Assembly (NCBI RefSeq): GCF_001954135.1
Contig: NZ_MBEQ01000070.1
Location: 62,001 to 126,000, forward strand
Length of the DNA stretch: 64,000 nt
Direction: 5' to 3'
Source: Mycobacterium sp. GA-1841
GTDB taxonomy: Bacteria > Actinomycetota > Actinomycetes > Mycobacteriales > Mycobacteriaceae
Positions 9,057 to 18,284 of the stretch are shown piece by piece (the first letter of the stretch is position 1; the number at the start of each line of letters is the position of its first letter). The translations under genes were made by a program, and so were the position numbers. The notes beneath the pieces were generated by a model. It made no database searches and was not told the origin of the DNA. It saw only the letters and a program-made list of their open reading frames with translations.

Positions 9057-10322
9057 GTGACCACCTCGCCCACCTCCGTCGAATGGCAGGGGCACACGCG
9101 TGGCTCGAGTGAGTATCGACGTCTGCTGGCCGCCCTGTTCTGCGCCGGAGTCGCCACCTTCGCCCAGCTGTACTCGCCGCAGGCCGTCCTGCCGCTGATC
9201 GCCCGCGATCTGGGCACCGGCGCCGCGCATGCCGCCCTGACGATCTCGGCGGCCACCGTCGGTCTCGCGCTGGGGGTGATCCCGTGGTCGGCCCTGGCCG
9301 ACCGCATCGGCCGGGTCCAGGCCATGACGATATCCATCACCGCGGCAACGGTTCTCGGCCTGATCGTGCCGCTGGCCCCGACCACCGAATTGCTGTTGTC
9401 CGGCCGGCTGGCCGAAGGGCTGATGCTGGGCGGGGTGCCGGCTGTCGCGATCGCCTACCTCACCGAGGAGATCGACGCCGGGCACGCCGCCCGCGCGGCA
9501 GGCACCTACGTCGCCGGCACCACGATCGGCGGGTTGGCCGGACGCCTGGTGACCGGGCCGATCGCCGAATTCGTCGGGTGGCGCGTGGGCGTGCTGGTGG
9601 TGGCCGTGCTGTGTGCCCTGTCGGCGTTCGCGTTCGTCAAGCTGGCTCCACCGGCCCGCGGCTTCACCCCGGCGCCCAACCGTCACCTGGGCCGCCGGTT
9701 GGCCGAGAACCTGCGCTCACCACGTCAACTGGTGCTCTACAGCCAGGGATTCCTCCTCATGGGCGGATTCGTGGCGATGTACAACTTCCTCGGGTTCCGG
9801 CTGCTGGACGCTCCGTTTCACCTGCCGCAGACGGTGGTGAGCCTGGTGTTCCTGGCCTACCTGTCCGGCACCTGGGCCTCGGCCCGGGCCGGCGCCGAAG
9901 CCGGCCGATTCGGCCGCAAGACCGTACTGCTCGGCTCGATCGCCACGATGGTCGCGGGTGTCGCAATCACGCTGGCCGGCAACCTGTTCGCGGTGCTGGC
10001 CGGGTTGGTGATCGCCACGGCCGGGTTCTTCGGCGCACACGCCATCGCGTCGGGCTGGGTCGGTGTGGCCGCCGGCGCCGGCAAGGCGCAGGCCTCCTCG
10101 CTCTACAACCTCTTCTACTACGCGGGATCCAGCGTCGTCGGCTGGGTGGGCGGCCTGGCGTTCGACGCCGCCGGCTGGCCGGCTGTCGCAGCGACCGTGA
10201 TAGGGCTGGCGGTGGTGGCCGGGGTGTTGGCCAGCACGCTCGATTGCCACCGCGGCGAGCCGCGCAACTACCAGAGCTCGATGTCGCGGCCGTACTCCGA
10301 TTCCGGACGCGGGCCGAAGTAG
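9057..10322 (+). CDS. MFS transporter, YnfM-like
   Basis: 421 residues with about 12 predicted membrane helices. The motif-A loop after helix 2 reads [14 protein letters not shown], and its second copy after helix 8 reads [14 protein letters not shown], as in major facilitator drug:proton antiporters. Substrate unknown; YnfM-type and arabinose-efflux-type exporters are the closest by feel. GTG 9057 is chosen because it precedes a soluble N-terminus of ordinary length. The gene follows the LysR regulator and its 3' end overlaps the convergent DUF1348 gene by 55 bases. Confidence 0.92.
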   Translation: MTTSPTSVEWQGHTRGSSEYRRLLAALFCAGVATFAQLYSPQAVLPLIARDLGTGAAHAALTISAATVGLALGVIPWSALADRIGRVQAMTISITAATVLGLIVPLAPTTELLLSGRLAEGLMLGGVPAVAIAYLTEEIDAGHAARAAGTYVAGTTIGGLAGRLVTGPIAEFVGWRVGVLVVAVLCALSAFAFVKLAPPARGFTPAPNRHLGRRLAENLRSPRQLVLYSQGFLLMGGFVAMYNFLGFRLLDAPFHLPQTVVSLVFLAYLSGTWASARAGAEAGRFGRKTVLLGSIATMVAGVAITLAGNLFAVLAGLVIATAGFFGAHAIASGWVGVAAGAGKAQASSLYNLFYYAGSSVVGWVGGLAFDAAGWPAVAATVIGLAVVAGVLASTLDCHRGEPRNYQSSMSRPYSDSGRGPK

Positions 10323-10765
10323 CGTCGCTGCGACTGGTCGATGCGGACGTCGTTGATGCTGGCCTCACGGCGCGACATCAGCCCCTCCGGGCTGAACTGC
10401 CACAGCTCGTTGCCGTAACTGCGGTACCACTGACCGGCAGCGTCGTGCCATTCGTACTGGAACCGCACCGCGATCCGGTTCTCCCGAAAGTCCCAAAGAC
10501 TTTTGCGCAGAACATAATCCAGCTCACGCTCCCACTTGACGGTGAGGAACTCCACGATCGCCTCGCGCCCGACGATGTGCAGGTCGCGATTGCGCCAATG
10601 AGAGTCCGGCGTATAGGCCAGGCTGACCCGCTGCGGGTCGCGGCTGTTCCAGGCGTCCTCTGCGGCCTGAACCTTCTGCAGGGCGGTGTCCGTGGTGAAG
10701 GGCGGGAACGGCGGGCGGCTTCCAGCCGGGTCGGGCGAGGGGCTTTCAGCCCAGCTTCCGGTCAT
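10268..10765 (-). CDS. DUF1348 / SnoaL-like (NTF2 superfamily) protein
   Basis: 165 residues. After a Pro-rich lead the body carries the DUF1348 signature: [59 protein letters not shown] and GNELWQF. The fold is a small alpha+beta barrel related to ketosteroid isomerase and SnoaL. No catalytic function is established that I know of. It is divergent from fadE2 with only 43 bases between starts and overlaps the exporter at its 3' end. Confidence 0.9.
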   Translation of the reverse strand: MTGSWAESPSPDPAGSRPPFPPFTTDTALQKVQAAEDAWNSRDPQRVSLAYTPDSHWRNRDLHIVGREAIVEFLTVKWERELDYVLRKSLWDFRENRIAVRFQYEWHDAAGQWYRSYGNELWQFSPEGLMSRREASINDVRIDQSQRRYFGPRPESEYGRDIELW

Positions 10766-10808
10766 ACCACCTTTCTACCTGTCTAACCATGTGGCTATCG
10801 TGGCTGCC

Positions 10809-12110
10809 ATGGACTTCGCGATGTCGGCCAAGGCGGCTGATTACCACTCCCGGCTCACCGACTTCATGACCGAACAGGTCTTGCCGGCCGAGGCCTCCTA
10901 CCACGCCTATCGCGAGGAAAAGGGCCCGAAGGATCACACGGTCCCGCCGGTGGTGGAGGACCTCAAGGTCAAGGCTCGGGAGCTGGGCCTGTGGAACCTG
11001 TTCCTGCCGTCGGAGTCCGGTCTGACCAACCTGGAGTACGCGCCGCTGGCCGAGCTGAGCGGGTGGAGCATGGAGATCGCTCCCGAGGCGCTCAACTGCG
11101 CCGCGCCCGACACCGGCAACATGGAGACCCTGCACCTGTTCGCCGACGAGGCGCAGCGCAAGCAGTGGCTGGAGCCGCTGTTGGCCGGGGAGATCCGCAG
11201 TGCGTTCGCGATGACGGAGCCGGCGGTGGCGTCCTCGGATGCCCGCAACATCGAGACCACGATGCTGCGTGACGGGGCCGACTATGTGATCAACGGCCGC
11301 AAGTGGTGGATCACCGGCGCGGCCGACCCGCGATGCAAGATCCTGATCGTGATGGGCCGCACCAATCCCGACGCGGCGTCGCATCAGCAGCAGTCGATGA
11401 TCTTGGTGCCGGTGGATACCCCGGGGGTGGACATCCAGCGCTCCCTGCCGGTGTTCGGTTGGCAGGACCAGCACGGGCACTGCGAGATCGTGTTCGACAA
11501 CGTGCGGGTGCCCGCCGAGAACCTGTTGCACGAGGAGGGCAGCGGGTTCGCGATCGCGCAGGCCCGGTTGGGCCCGGGCCGGATTCACCACTGCATGCGT
11601 GCCCTCGGTGCGGCCGAGCGGGCCTTGGCGCTGATGGTCGACCGGGTGCAGAAGCGGGTCGCGTTCGGCAAGCCTTTGGCCGAGCAGGGTGTGGTGCGGG
11701 AGTCGATCGCCAAGTCCCGCAACGAAATCGATCAGGCCCGGCTGCTGTGCGAGAAGGCCGCCTGGACCATCGACCAGCAGGGCAACAAGGCCGCGCATGT
11801 GCTGGTGTCCCAGATCAAGTCGGTGGCCCCGCAGGTCGCCTGCAACGTCATCGACCGCGCCATCCAGGTGCACGGCGCGGCGGGCGTCAGCGACGACTTC
11901 CCGTTGGCCCGGTTGTACTCGTGGCACCGCGCCATGCGGTTGTTCGACGGACCTGACGAGGTCCACATGCGCACCATCGCCCGTGCCGAGTTGGGTCGGG
12001 AGAAGTCCCCGCTGGCGACGGCGGCGAGCCGCCAATCGGACACGGCGGCGAGCCGCCAATCAGACACGGCGGCGAGCCGCCAATCAGATCCGGCGGTGAC
12101 ATCGCTGTGA
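10809..12110 (+). CDS. fadE2: Acyl-CoA dehydrogenase FadE2
   Basis: 433 residues, ACAD10/11-like acyl-CoA dehydrogenase. Seen: SAFAMTEPAVASSDARNI (FAD/substrate region), INGRKWWITGAADPRC, the KRVAFGKPLAEQG segment, and HRAMRLFDGPDEVHMRTIAR at the active-site end, where this subfamily carries Asp rather than the Glu of short-chain enzymes. The assignment as fadE2 rests on its place next to ptpB and near pntAB, as in M. tuberculosis (Rv0154c-Rv0153c). ATG 10809 gives the expected N-terminus. The last ~30 residues are an odd TAASRQSD triple repeat encoded by a 24-base tandem repeat. The stop overlaps the ptpB GTG (GTGA). Confidence 0.92.
   Translation: MDFAMSAKAADYHSRLTDFMTEQVLPAEASYHAYREEKGPKDHTVPPVVEDLKVKARELGLWNLFLPSESGLTNLEYAPLAELSGWSMEIAPEALNCAAPDTGNMETLHLFADEAQRKQWLEPLLAGEIRSAFAMTEPAVASSDARNIETTMLRDGADYVINGRKWWITGAADPRCKILIVMGRTNPDAASHQQQSMILVPVDTPGVDIQRSLPVFGWQDQHGHCEIVFDNVRVPAENLLHEEGSGFAIAQARLGPGRIHHCMRALGAAERALALMVDRVQKRVAFGKPLAEQGVVRESIAKSRNEIDQARLLCEKAAWTIDQQGNKAAHVLVSQIKSVAPQVACNVIDRAIQVHGAAGVSDDFPLARLYSWHRAMRLFDGPDEVHMRTIARAELGREKSPLATAASRQSDTAASRQSDTAASRQSDPAVTSL
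12018..12089 (+). repeat. Three 24-bp tandem repeats in the end of fadE2
   Basis: Three direct copies of a 24-base unit (ACGGCGGCGAGCCGCCAATC plus 4 bases) differing at two positions. Each unit contains the small inverted repeat GGCGGCGAGCCGCC. Being a multiple of three it stays in frame and encodes TAASRQSD copies. The tandem unit looks like slippage expansion of a palindromic GC element. Confidence 0.9.
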
Positions 12111-12916
12111 CCAGCAACGGCACCGAACTGGGAGAACTGTCGGGGGCGTGGAATTTTCGGGACGTCGCGAGCGAGACCGCGATCCGTCCGGGGCTGCTCT
12201 ACCGCTCCAGTCAGCTCAGTCAGCTCTCGGACGCCGGCCGAGCGGTGTTCCGCGGGCTCGGCATCACCGACGTCGCCGATCTGCGGTCGCACCAGGAGGT
12301 GCAACGGCAGGGTTCGGGGCAGGTGCCCGACGGCGTGGCCGTTCACCTGCTGCCGTTTCACCCCGACGATCCGTCGAACCATGATGCACCGCACGAGAAC
12401 ACTTTTCAGCGGGTGATGGCGGAATCCGGGGACGACGAGGACGTCGCCACCGCGGCTCGGCGGTACATGACCGAGGTGTACGAGGAGTTCCCGACGCTGC
12501 CCGGCGCGCATGCCGCGGTGCGCGAGGTGATTTCCCTGCTGGCCCAAGACCGTCCGGTGATCGCGCACTGCTTCGCGGGCAAGGACCGGACCGGCTTTAC
12601 CGTGGCCACGGTGCTCGAGACGGTCGGCGTCGAGCGCGACCGCATCATCGCCGACTTCCTGGCCAGCAACACCGCGATCCCGGCCCTGCGCAACCGGATC
12701 ATGGACTCGGTGCGGGCTCGCGCCCAGGATGCACCGGAGATGATCACCTATGCCGAGGCCCGGCTGACCGACGAGGTACTCGGCGTGCGCGAGGAGTATC
12801 TGGCCGCGGCGTGGGACCGGCTGGTGCAGGACTTCGGCTCAGTGAGCGGCTTCGTGGAAGCGGCCGGCGTGTCCCCGGAGACCATCGCCGCACTGCGGTC
12901 GAACCTGCTGGGTTAG
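12107..12916 (+). CDS. ptpB: PtpB-like tyrosine/phosphoinositide phosphatase
   Basis: 269 residues, close in length to M. tuberculosis PtpB (Rv0153c), a secreted triple-specificity phosphatase that acts on host phosphoinositides. Seen: ELSGAWNFRDVA near the start, RPGLLYRSSQLSQL, GITDVADLRS, and the P-loop HCFAGKDRTG with Cys155 and Arg161 in the C-x5-R arrangement, then DEVLGVREEYLAAA. There is no signal peptide, as in M. tuberculosis. The GTG start overlaps the fadE2 stop, so the two are translationally coupled. A soil species would use it on its own or a protist's lipids; that is inference. Confidence 0.93.
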   Translation: MTSNGTELGELSGAWNFRDVASETAIRPGLLYRSSQLSQLSDAGRAVFRGLGITDVADLRSHQEVQRQGSGQVPDGVAVHLLPFHPDDPSNHDAPHENTFQRVMAESGDDEDVATAARRYMTEVYEEFPTLPGAHAAVREVISLLAQDRPVIAHCFAGKDRTGFTVATVLETVGVERDRIIADFLASNTAIPALRNRIMDSVRARAQDAPEMITYAEARLTDEVLGVREEYLAAAWDRLVQDFGSVSGFVEAAGVSPETIAALRSNLLG

Positions 12917-12933
12917 CGACGGGCCAGGGCCCC

Positions 12934-12978
12934 ACCGGTCAGGCGCCTACGGGTCAGGCTCCCACGGGTCAGGCTCCT
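12934..12978. repeat. Three 15-bp tandem repeats between ptpB and a small membrane gene
   Basis: Units ACCGGTCAGGCGCCT, ACGGGTCAGGCTCCC and ACGGGTCAGGCTCCT follow head to tail. The last copy runs into the final codons and stop of the convergent small membrane gene. Confidence 0.85.
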
Positions 12979-13238
12979 TCTAAAGCCTCGCCGACCTCGC
13001 GCGCCGTCTGGCTGTGCTCGTTCTGCATCAGCATGTGTCCCGCGCCGAGCAGCAGGGCCACCGGCCAGTCGATGATCTCGACCGCCGCCAGGATGCCCAG
13101 CGCACCGTAATAGGCCAGCTGCTCGGGGTGAGGCACCTTCACCCGGCCCACCACCGGCAACGTCACGGCGAATCCGTGCGCCTGGCGCACCGTGTGCACG
13201 GCACCACGGTGGCCCTGGGTTGATTTCTTTTCTGCCAT
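12969..13238 (-). CDS. Small membrane protein downstream of ctpI
   Basis: 89 residues, unrecognised. A basic N-terminus with two histidines (KKSTQGHRGAVHTVRQAHG) precedes one or two hydrophobic segments around YYGALGILAAVEIIDWPVALLLGAGHML and a polar tail. It begins 14 bases after the ctpI stop on the same strand, so it is probably in the ctpI transcript. Its IIDWPVALLLGAG segment resembles the LVEWPVLLTVGGA segment of the small gene on the other side of ctpI, suggesting two related accessory proteins of the pump. Confidence 0.75.
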   Translation of the reverse strand: MAEKKSTQGHRGAVHTVRQAHGFAVTLPVVGRVKVPHPEQLAYYGALGILAAVEIIDWPVALLLGAGHMLMQNEHSQTAREVGEALEGA

Positions 13239-13252
13239 TGCTCACCTTCCGG

Positions 13253-16200
13253 TCACGTCGATGTCGACTTCTCGAGATCTGGGCTTCGCAGCGTGAGAGG
13301 CGTGAGAACTTCCGGCTCCGGCGCTCCGTCCGATCCGTTGACCGACGCGGTATCCCGCGTCCTGGCGCTCCCGTTGCGGGAGCTGTACGCGGTGCTGTGG
13401 CGCTGCGGTGTGCTCGACATCGACGACTGATCCGGCGACGACTGATCCGGCGGCGACTGATCCGGCGGCGACGACGCCCGCCCGACCTGCATCAGCCGGG
13501 GCACCAGCCGCGGCGTGATCGCGGCGATCCCGGTGGCCACCCCGGCCGCGGCCAGCGCCTGCGCCCACCCGAGCGGGTCCAGCGGCGTGCAACCCAAGAG
13601 CTGGCTGACCCCCGGTGTACTGATCACCGCGCCCAACGACACCAGGGAGCCGGCCGCGGTGGCGATCACCAACGGGCTGTGAGAGTCGATCAGGGTCTGC
13701 GCGAGTTGGGTGGAGACCAGCGCCACCAGCGCCACGGTGGAGGCACGCCGCGGCGCCAGGGAGAAGCCCGCCGAGAACCAGGCACCGGTGGCCGCGCCGG
13801 CCGTCGCGGCGCCGCGGATCGCCACGGTGCGCCACAGCTCGGCCTGATCGGGTCCGTGACCGGCGCCGGTCGCGGTCCGCGTCGTCGGGCTCACCGCCAG
13901 CGCCGCCGCCGGGAGTGCGTCGGTCATCATGTTGACCAGCAGAAGCTGCCGGGCGTTGAGTGGCGAGCGTCCGGTGAGCGCGCTGCCCACGATCGAGAAC
14001 ACCACCTCGCCGGCATTGCCGCCCAGCAGCACTGCCACGGCGGCCTGCACCCGGCGCCAGAGCTCATGCCCCTCGTCCAGCGCATCGATCAGGGCGCCGA
14101 TTCGCCCGTCGAGCAGCAGCACGTCGGCCGAACTGCGGGCCGGGTCGCTGCCGCGGGCGGCCACCCCGATGCCCACGGTGGCCGCCCGGATGGCGGCGGC
14201 GTCGTTGGCACCGTCACCGACCATGGCGCACACCTGGCCGGTGCGCTCCAGGGTCTGCACGATCTGGACCTTGTGTTCGGGTGACATCCGCGCGAACACC
14301 AGGCGTTCGCGAACGGCGCGTTCCTGGCTGCGCCGCGGCATCGCCACCCATTCCTCCCCGCTCATCACCTGGTCAGCGGTGACCGGTAGCCCCATTTCCG
14401 CGGCGATCGCCTTCGCGGTGACGGGGTGGTCCCCGGTGATCAGCCGGATACCGATGCCGTTGCGGCGCAACGACTTCAAGACATAGGCGGATTCCGGTCG
14501 GGGCGTGTCCGACAAGCCCAGGAGGCCCACGAACTGCAGTTTCTCGGCGGAAAGGTCGGCGAGGGCGTCGTCATCGTCGCGGGCGCGCGCGGCCTGCGCC
14601 GTGGTCAACGACCGCCGCGCCACCGCGAGCACCCGCAGGCCGTTGCGGGCCATCTCGTCGACGGTGCGACCGACCGCCGGGCCCACGTCCCCACAACCGG
14701 CCAGCACCACTTCGGGGGCACCCTTGACGAGCAGTTCGTCGCCGAGCATCGCGGCAGAGAATTTGCGGCCGGAGCGGAACGGAAGGTAGACCCCGACCTC
14801 GTCGGTCGCCGCCAGACCGGCGGCCTCGGCGACGGCCGCGTCGGTGGCGTGCTCGTACTGCTCCCCGTTCTTGGGCGGGGTGGCGCGGGCCGCGCAGTCG
14901 AGCACCTGCTGCTCGGTGGCCTGACCACCCGGGGCCCGCACCTGGGCGACCCGTAGGCGGTTCGCGCTGAGGGTGCCCGTCTTGTCGAAACACACCACGT
15001 CGACGCGACCGAGCGCCTCCACCGATCGCGGGCTGCGCACCAACGCACCGCAGTCGGTCAGCCGTCGGGCCGAGGCCTGCTGCGCCAGCGTCGCCACCAA
15101 CGGCAATCCTTCGGGCACGGCGGCCACCGCGACCGCCACCCCGCTGGCGACCGCATTGTGCAGCGGCAACTTTCGCAGCAGGCCGAAGCCGCTGACCAGG
15201 GCGCCGCCGGCCAGGCTGTAGGGCAGGGCCCGGTTGGTGAGTTCCCGCAGTTGCGCCTGCAGGCCGACGGCCGAGCCGGCGCCCTGTCCGACGTCGCTGG
15301 CACGGCGCGCCTGCGTCGCGGCACCCACCTCGGTCACCACCGCGACGACCGTTCCGGCCACCAAGGTGGTGGTGGCGTACAGCATGCAGTGCCGTTCGGC
15401 CAGGGCGGCCCCGGGCGTGGCCGCCACCTGTTTGGGCACCGGTAGCGATTCGCCGGTCAGCGACGCCTCGTCGGCCTCGGCATCGACCTCCTCCAGGATT
15501 CGGGCGTCGGCGGGCACCACTTCTCCGGGGCGCACCTCGATGACGTCACCGGGACGCAACAGCTTGGCGGGCACACTGTCGTAACCCCCGCCGTCGCGGG
15601 TCACCCGACGGGCCGGCGGATCCTGAACCGCCAGCAGCCGGCTGAGTAACCGCTCCGCCCGAACCTGTTGGGTAGCAGCCAGAATGGCGTTGCCGGTCAG
15701 CACCGATCCGACGAGCACCGCGTCCACCGGGGAGCCGAGCATCGCACTGGCCGCCGAACCGACGGCCAGCACCGGGGTCAGCGGGTCGGACAACTCCGCC
15801 CGCAGCGCCGTGAGGAGGTCGCCCAACGGGCGGGACAGCCGCCCGTCGCGGGGTTGCAAAGCACCCGAATCATCTTCTCGCGCACCAACATCCGCGAGCC
15901 GGCGCTGCACCTGCTCGGGCGTCATCGCGTGCCAGTCCTCGAAAGCGGCCGCCTTGGGCGCCGGATCCATCAGCACGCGCCGGGCCTGCCAGTACCCCGA
16001 GACCAGGCCGGCCGCGGCGCCGGCGGTCACCGGACCGGGACCACGGCCCCGCACCCCGGGCACCATCAGCAAGGCGCCGAGCAGAGTACTGCCGGTGGCG
16101 AGTTCCACCCCACGCTCACTGGCCCGGCGCGCGGCAGGCATGGCGTGCACGAGCCGCCACGCCGCGGCCAGGTCGTCGGTGAGAATGTCGGCGTGCCAGG

Positions 16201-17713
16201 GAATCTCGACGCCGGTGTGCCCGTTGAGCACTCCGATCGCGAGATCGGCGGCACCGAGTGCGCGTGACGCGTTCACCGCCAGCACGGCCACGGTGCGGCC
16301 GTCGCGCTGCAGCGCATCGACCGCGTCGGCCAACGCCGCATCGACGTCCCCGTTGCTGTGGTGTAGGTCGTCGAACGAGGACCGCAGATCACCGAGATCA
16401 TCGAGGGCCAACGACACCGCCTGGACACCGGCCCGGCGGATTTCGGACAGCACGCTGTGCGCGAGCGGGTGGTGGCTGTGGCGCACCAAAACCCGGGCGC
16501 GGGTCCGGCCCTTGCGCTCGGAGGCCGCGAATGCCGCGGCCACCCGGTGCCACCCGACGTCCCACGCCCCCGCGTCCAGCCGGCTCTGCGCCCACTGCCA
16601 CACCGCGGCGCGGTCGGACTCGGCCACCTCGCGGAACTGCCCCACCCGCAACTCGTCGGTGACCAGCACGCGGGGATCAACCACCACGGCATCGATCCGG
16701 TCCAGAAGGCGTAACGCGTCGGGGCGTAACGGCAGGACGCCGAAACGATCCGCCGCGCCTCGTCCCAGCGTGCTGGCGAACGCCTCGCGGGAATTGCGGG
16801 CCGCCTTGGGCGCGGTGACGACGGCGGCGGTCGCGGCCGCACCGACATCCCGGGTCAGCAGACCGATGGAGGCGGCCGCGGCGGCCTGGGCCTGCGCGCA
16901 GCGGTTCGCGTGTCGCTCCACCACGCCGTCGGGCAGCGGACATGGCCGCGGTGACACCGGCTGGACGACGCGGCAGTCGGCGTGGGCGGCAAGGCGAGGT
17001 TCGTGGGTCAGCCACGCGTTGGCGCCCGAGGCGGTTTCGGCGAGCTGGGACAGATGGCGAACGAACTCGACGGCGACTGTCGCCGGGGCCTGGGTGAGCG
17101 CGTAGACGGTGGCGGCGCCGACGCTGAGCACCGCGTCGGCGGCCGGCTGGCCCAGCCGGGTTTCCACGAGCGCCCGCACCCTGGGCTGGTAGTCGACGGC
17201 GCTGACGACCGCGGCCAGGCCGGCCGGCAGCCGGGGCAGCGGCATCACGCGGCCGACCGTCGCGACACCGAGCCCGATTCCACCGACCGCTGCCGTAATA
17301 CCCTTGAGCGCCAGCAGGATTCCGTCACCCGGCAGATCGGTGGGTCCTGGTGCCGGCTCGGTGTCCGGTTCACCCGCTTCGGCGCCCGCCACGGCATCGC
17401 ACAGCCCGGGCAGGCCGAACGCATCTGGTGCGGCCTCGTCGAGTTCGACGATCACCCGGGACAGCGGATAGTTCAGCTGCACCGTGCGCACACCGGGCAG
17501 GTCACGGATCTCCCGCAGCACCGCGGCGCCGATGCGCCGACCGCCGTCGGTGTGCAGACCGCGCACCTCGATCCAGCAGCGGCCGTTGCCGCGCCAACTC
17601 CGGCGGGACGGCGTTCCGCCGACCATCTCGGCTGCGGCGGCCAAGGCGGTCTGTACCGGCGTCGCAGCCAGGGCAGCCGCGCCGTTGACGATCCGGCCGA
17701 GCGCAGTGATCAC
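13253..17713 (-). CDS. ctpI: Giant cation-transporting P-type ATPase, CtpI-like
   Basis: 1486 residues, about twice a normal P-type ATPase, like CtpI (Rv0107c) of M. tuberculosis. The first ~600 residues hold an HMA-like fold without a CxxC pair (near WIEVRGLHTDGG) and further hydrophobic and degenerate HAD-like parts. The second half is a full pump: SLTGESLPVPKQ in the actuator domain, the phosphorylated Asp (about 910) in CFDKTGTLS, the hinge MVGDGANDAAAI, and ~10 membrane helices in total. The membrane transport site does not show an obvious CPC/SPC heavy-metal motif; Ca/Mg-type transport is more likely. A Ser/Pro/Asp/Gln 15-base repeat lies near the C-terminus. The GTG start overlaps the upstream stop by 4 bases. 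Confidence 0.9.
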   Translation of the reverse strand: MITALGRIVNGAAALAATPVQTALAAAAEMVGGTPSRRSWRGNGRCWIEVRGLHTDGGRRIGAAVLREIRDLPGVRTVQLNYPLSRVIVELDEAAPDAFGLPGLCDAVAGAEAGEPDTEPAPGPTDLPGDGILLALKGITAAVGGIGLGVATVGRVMPLPRLPAGLAAVVSAVDYQPRVRALVETRLGQPAADAVLSVGAATVYALTQAPATVAVEFVRHLSQLAETASGANAWLTHEPRLAAHADCRVVQPVSPRPCPLPDGVVERHANRCAQAQAAAAASIGLLTRDVGAAATAAVVTAPKAARNSREAFASTLGRGAADRFGVLPLRPDALRLLDRIDAVVVDPRVLVTDELRVGQFREVAESDRAAVWQWAQSRLDAGAWDVGWHRVAAAFAASERKGRTRARVLVRHSHHPLAHSVLSEIRRAGVQAVSLALDDLGDLRSSFDDLHHSNGDVDAALADAVDALQRDGRTVAVLAVNASRALGAADLAIGVLNGHTGVEIPWHADILTDDLAAAWRLVHAMPAARRASERGVELATGSTLLGALLMVPGVRGRGPGPVTAGAAAGLVSGYWQARRVLMDPAPKAAAFEDWHAMTPEQVQRRLADVGAREDDSGALQPRDGRLSRPLGDLLTALRAELSDPLTPVLAVGSAASAMLGSPVDAVLVGSVLTGNAILAATQQVRAERLLSRLLAVQDPPARRVTRDGGGYDSVPAKLLRPGDVIEVRPGEVVPADARILEEVDAEADEASLTGESLPVPKQVAATPGAALAERHCMLYATTTLVAGTVVAVVTEVGAATQARRASDVGQGAGSAVGLQAQLRELTNRALPYSLAGGALVSGFGLLRKLPLHNAVASGVAVAVAAVPEGLPLVATLAQQASARRLTDCGALVRSPRSVEALGRVDVVCFDKTGTLSANRLRVAQVRAPGGQATEQQVLDCAARATPPKNGEQYEHATDAAVAEAAGLAATDEVGVYLPFRSGRKFSAAMLGDELLVKGAPEVVLAGCGDVGPAVGRTVDEMARNGLRVLAVARRSLTTAQAARARDDDDALADLSAEKLQFVGLLGLSDTPRPESAYVLKSLRRNGIGIRLITGDHPVTAKAIAAEMGLPVTADQVMSGEEWVAMPRRSQERAVRERLVFARMSPEHKVQIVQTLERTGQVCAMVGDGANDAAAIRAATVGIGVAARGSDPARSSADVLLLDGRIGALIDALDEGHELWRRVQAAVAVLLGGNAGEVVFSIVGSALTGRSPLNARQLLLVNMMTDALPAAALAVSPTTRTATGAGHGPDQAELWRTVAIRGAATAGAATGAWFSAGFSLAPRRASTVALVALVSTQLAQTLIDSHSPLVIATAAGSLVSLGAVISTPGVSQLLGCTPLDPLGWAQALAAAGVATGIAAITPRLVPRLMQVGRASSPPDQSPPDQSSPDQSSMSSTPQRHSTAYSSRNGSARTRDTASVNGSDGAPEPEVLTPLTLRSPDLEKSTST
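13422..13466. repeat. Three 15-bp tandem repeats in the 3' part of ctpI
   Basis: Three near-identical 15-base units (GACGACTGATCCGGC type) encode repeated (S/P)PDQS in the cytoplasmic C-terminal tail of the pump. In frame, with single-base differences. Confidence 0.85.
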
Positions 17714-18183
17714 TTAGCGCGGGCAGCCGTACCGGTGCGTCGCGTGGACGAGCGGCGGCCCGACGACTTGGCGGTGGTGCGCGTCGAGGTCCCGGACGGC
17801 GACCGCTTGGTGGCCGCGCCGCGTTTGGGTGCCCGGGTGGCCGGACGCGATTCCGAGGATTCGTCGGGTTCCTCGGCCCCGCCCTCGCCGTTGCGCTGAT
17901 TCAGTTGGTGGACAACCAGAGCCGCGCCGCCGACGGTCAGCAATACCGGCCACTCGACGAGGCCGGCCGCTCCGACCGCGGCCAGGGTGAGGGCGGCTGC
18001 GGCCGGGGATCTGCTGCCTTGGCTCATCCCGCTGCGAATACCCGAGCCGACCCCTTTGATTCCCCCGACCACTCCGTTGACTGCAGCGCCGCCGATCGCG
18101 CCTGCGGTTGCGGTGGTGGCGTCCGCGGTGCGGCTGACCGCCTGCACGGCGCCTGAGACGATGTTCACGATCGGACTCCTCAC
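17710..18183 (-). CDS. Small membrane protein upstream of ctpI with basic tail
   Basis: 157 residues, unrecognised. Residues 1-60 are Ala/Gly/Val-rich (VSGAVQAVSRTADATT, GGIKGVGSGIRSGM); residues ~60-92 form a hydrophobic pair of segments with LVEWPVLLTVGGAALVV. The C-terminal ~55 residues are strongly basic and Ser/Thr/Arg-rich (KRGAATKRSPSGTSTRTTAK), like a DNA- or phospholipid-binding tail. Its stop overlaps the ctpI GTG by 4 bases, so the products are translationally coupled. It is a candidate partner of the ATPase, by analogy with the small PacL proteins encoded next to other mycobacterial Ctp pumps, but the sequence is not PacL-like. Confidence 0.8.
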   Translation of the reverse strand: MRSPIVNIVSGAVQAVSRTADATTATAGAIGGAAVNGVVGGIKGVGSGIRSGMSQGSRSPAAAALTLAAVGAAGLVEWPVLLTVGGAALVVHQLNQRNGEGGAEEPDESSESRPATRAPKRGAATKRSPSGTSTRTTAKSSGRRSSTRRTGTAARAK

Positions 18184-18284
18184 TTCACCGTCTCAACAAC
18201 TACCCCCTTCACCGGTGCTCTACACCCATCTCGGGCGAGGCTGACAGGAAGTTGGCAGATCGTCGGGCGGCCGGGCGACTCCGG

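Noticed and set aside
12018..12089. CRISPR-like array
   Set aside because: Units are directly adjacent, coding and without spacers.
15684..17105. 473-codon plus-strand frame opposite ctpI
   Set aside because: Ser/Arg/Thr-rich nonsense product opposite a conserved P-type ATPase.
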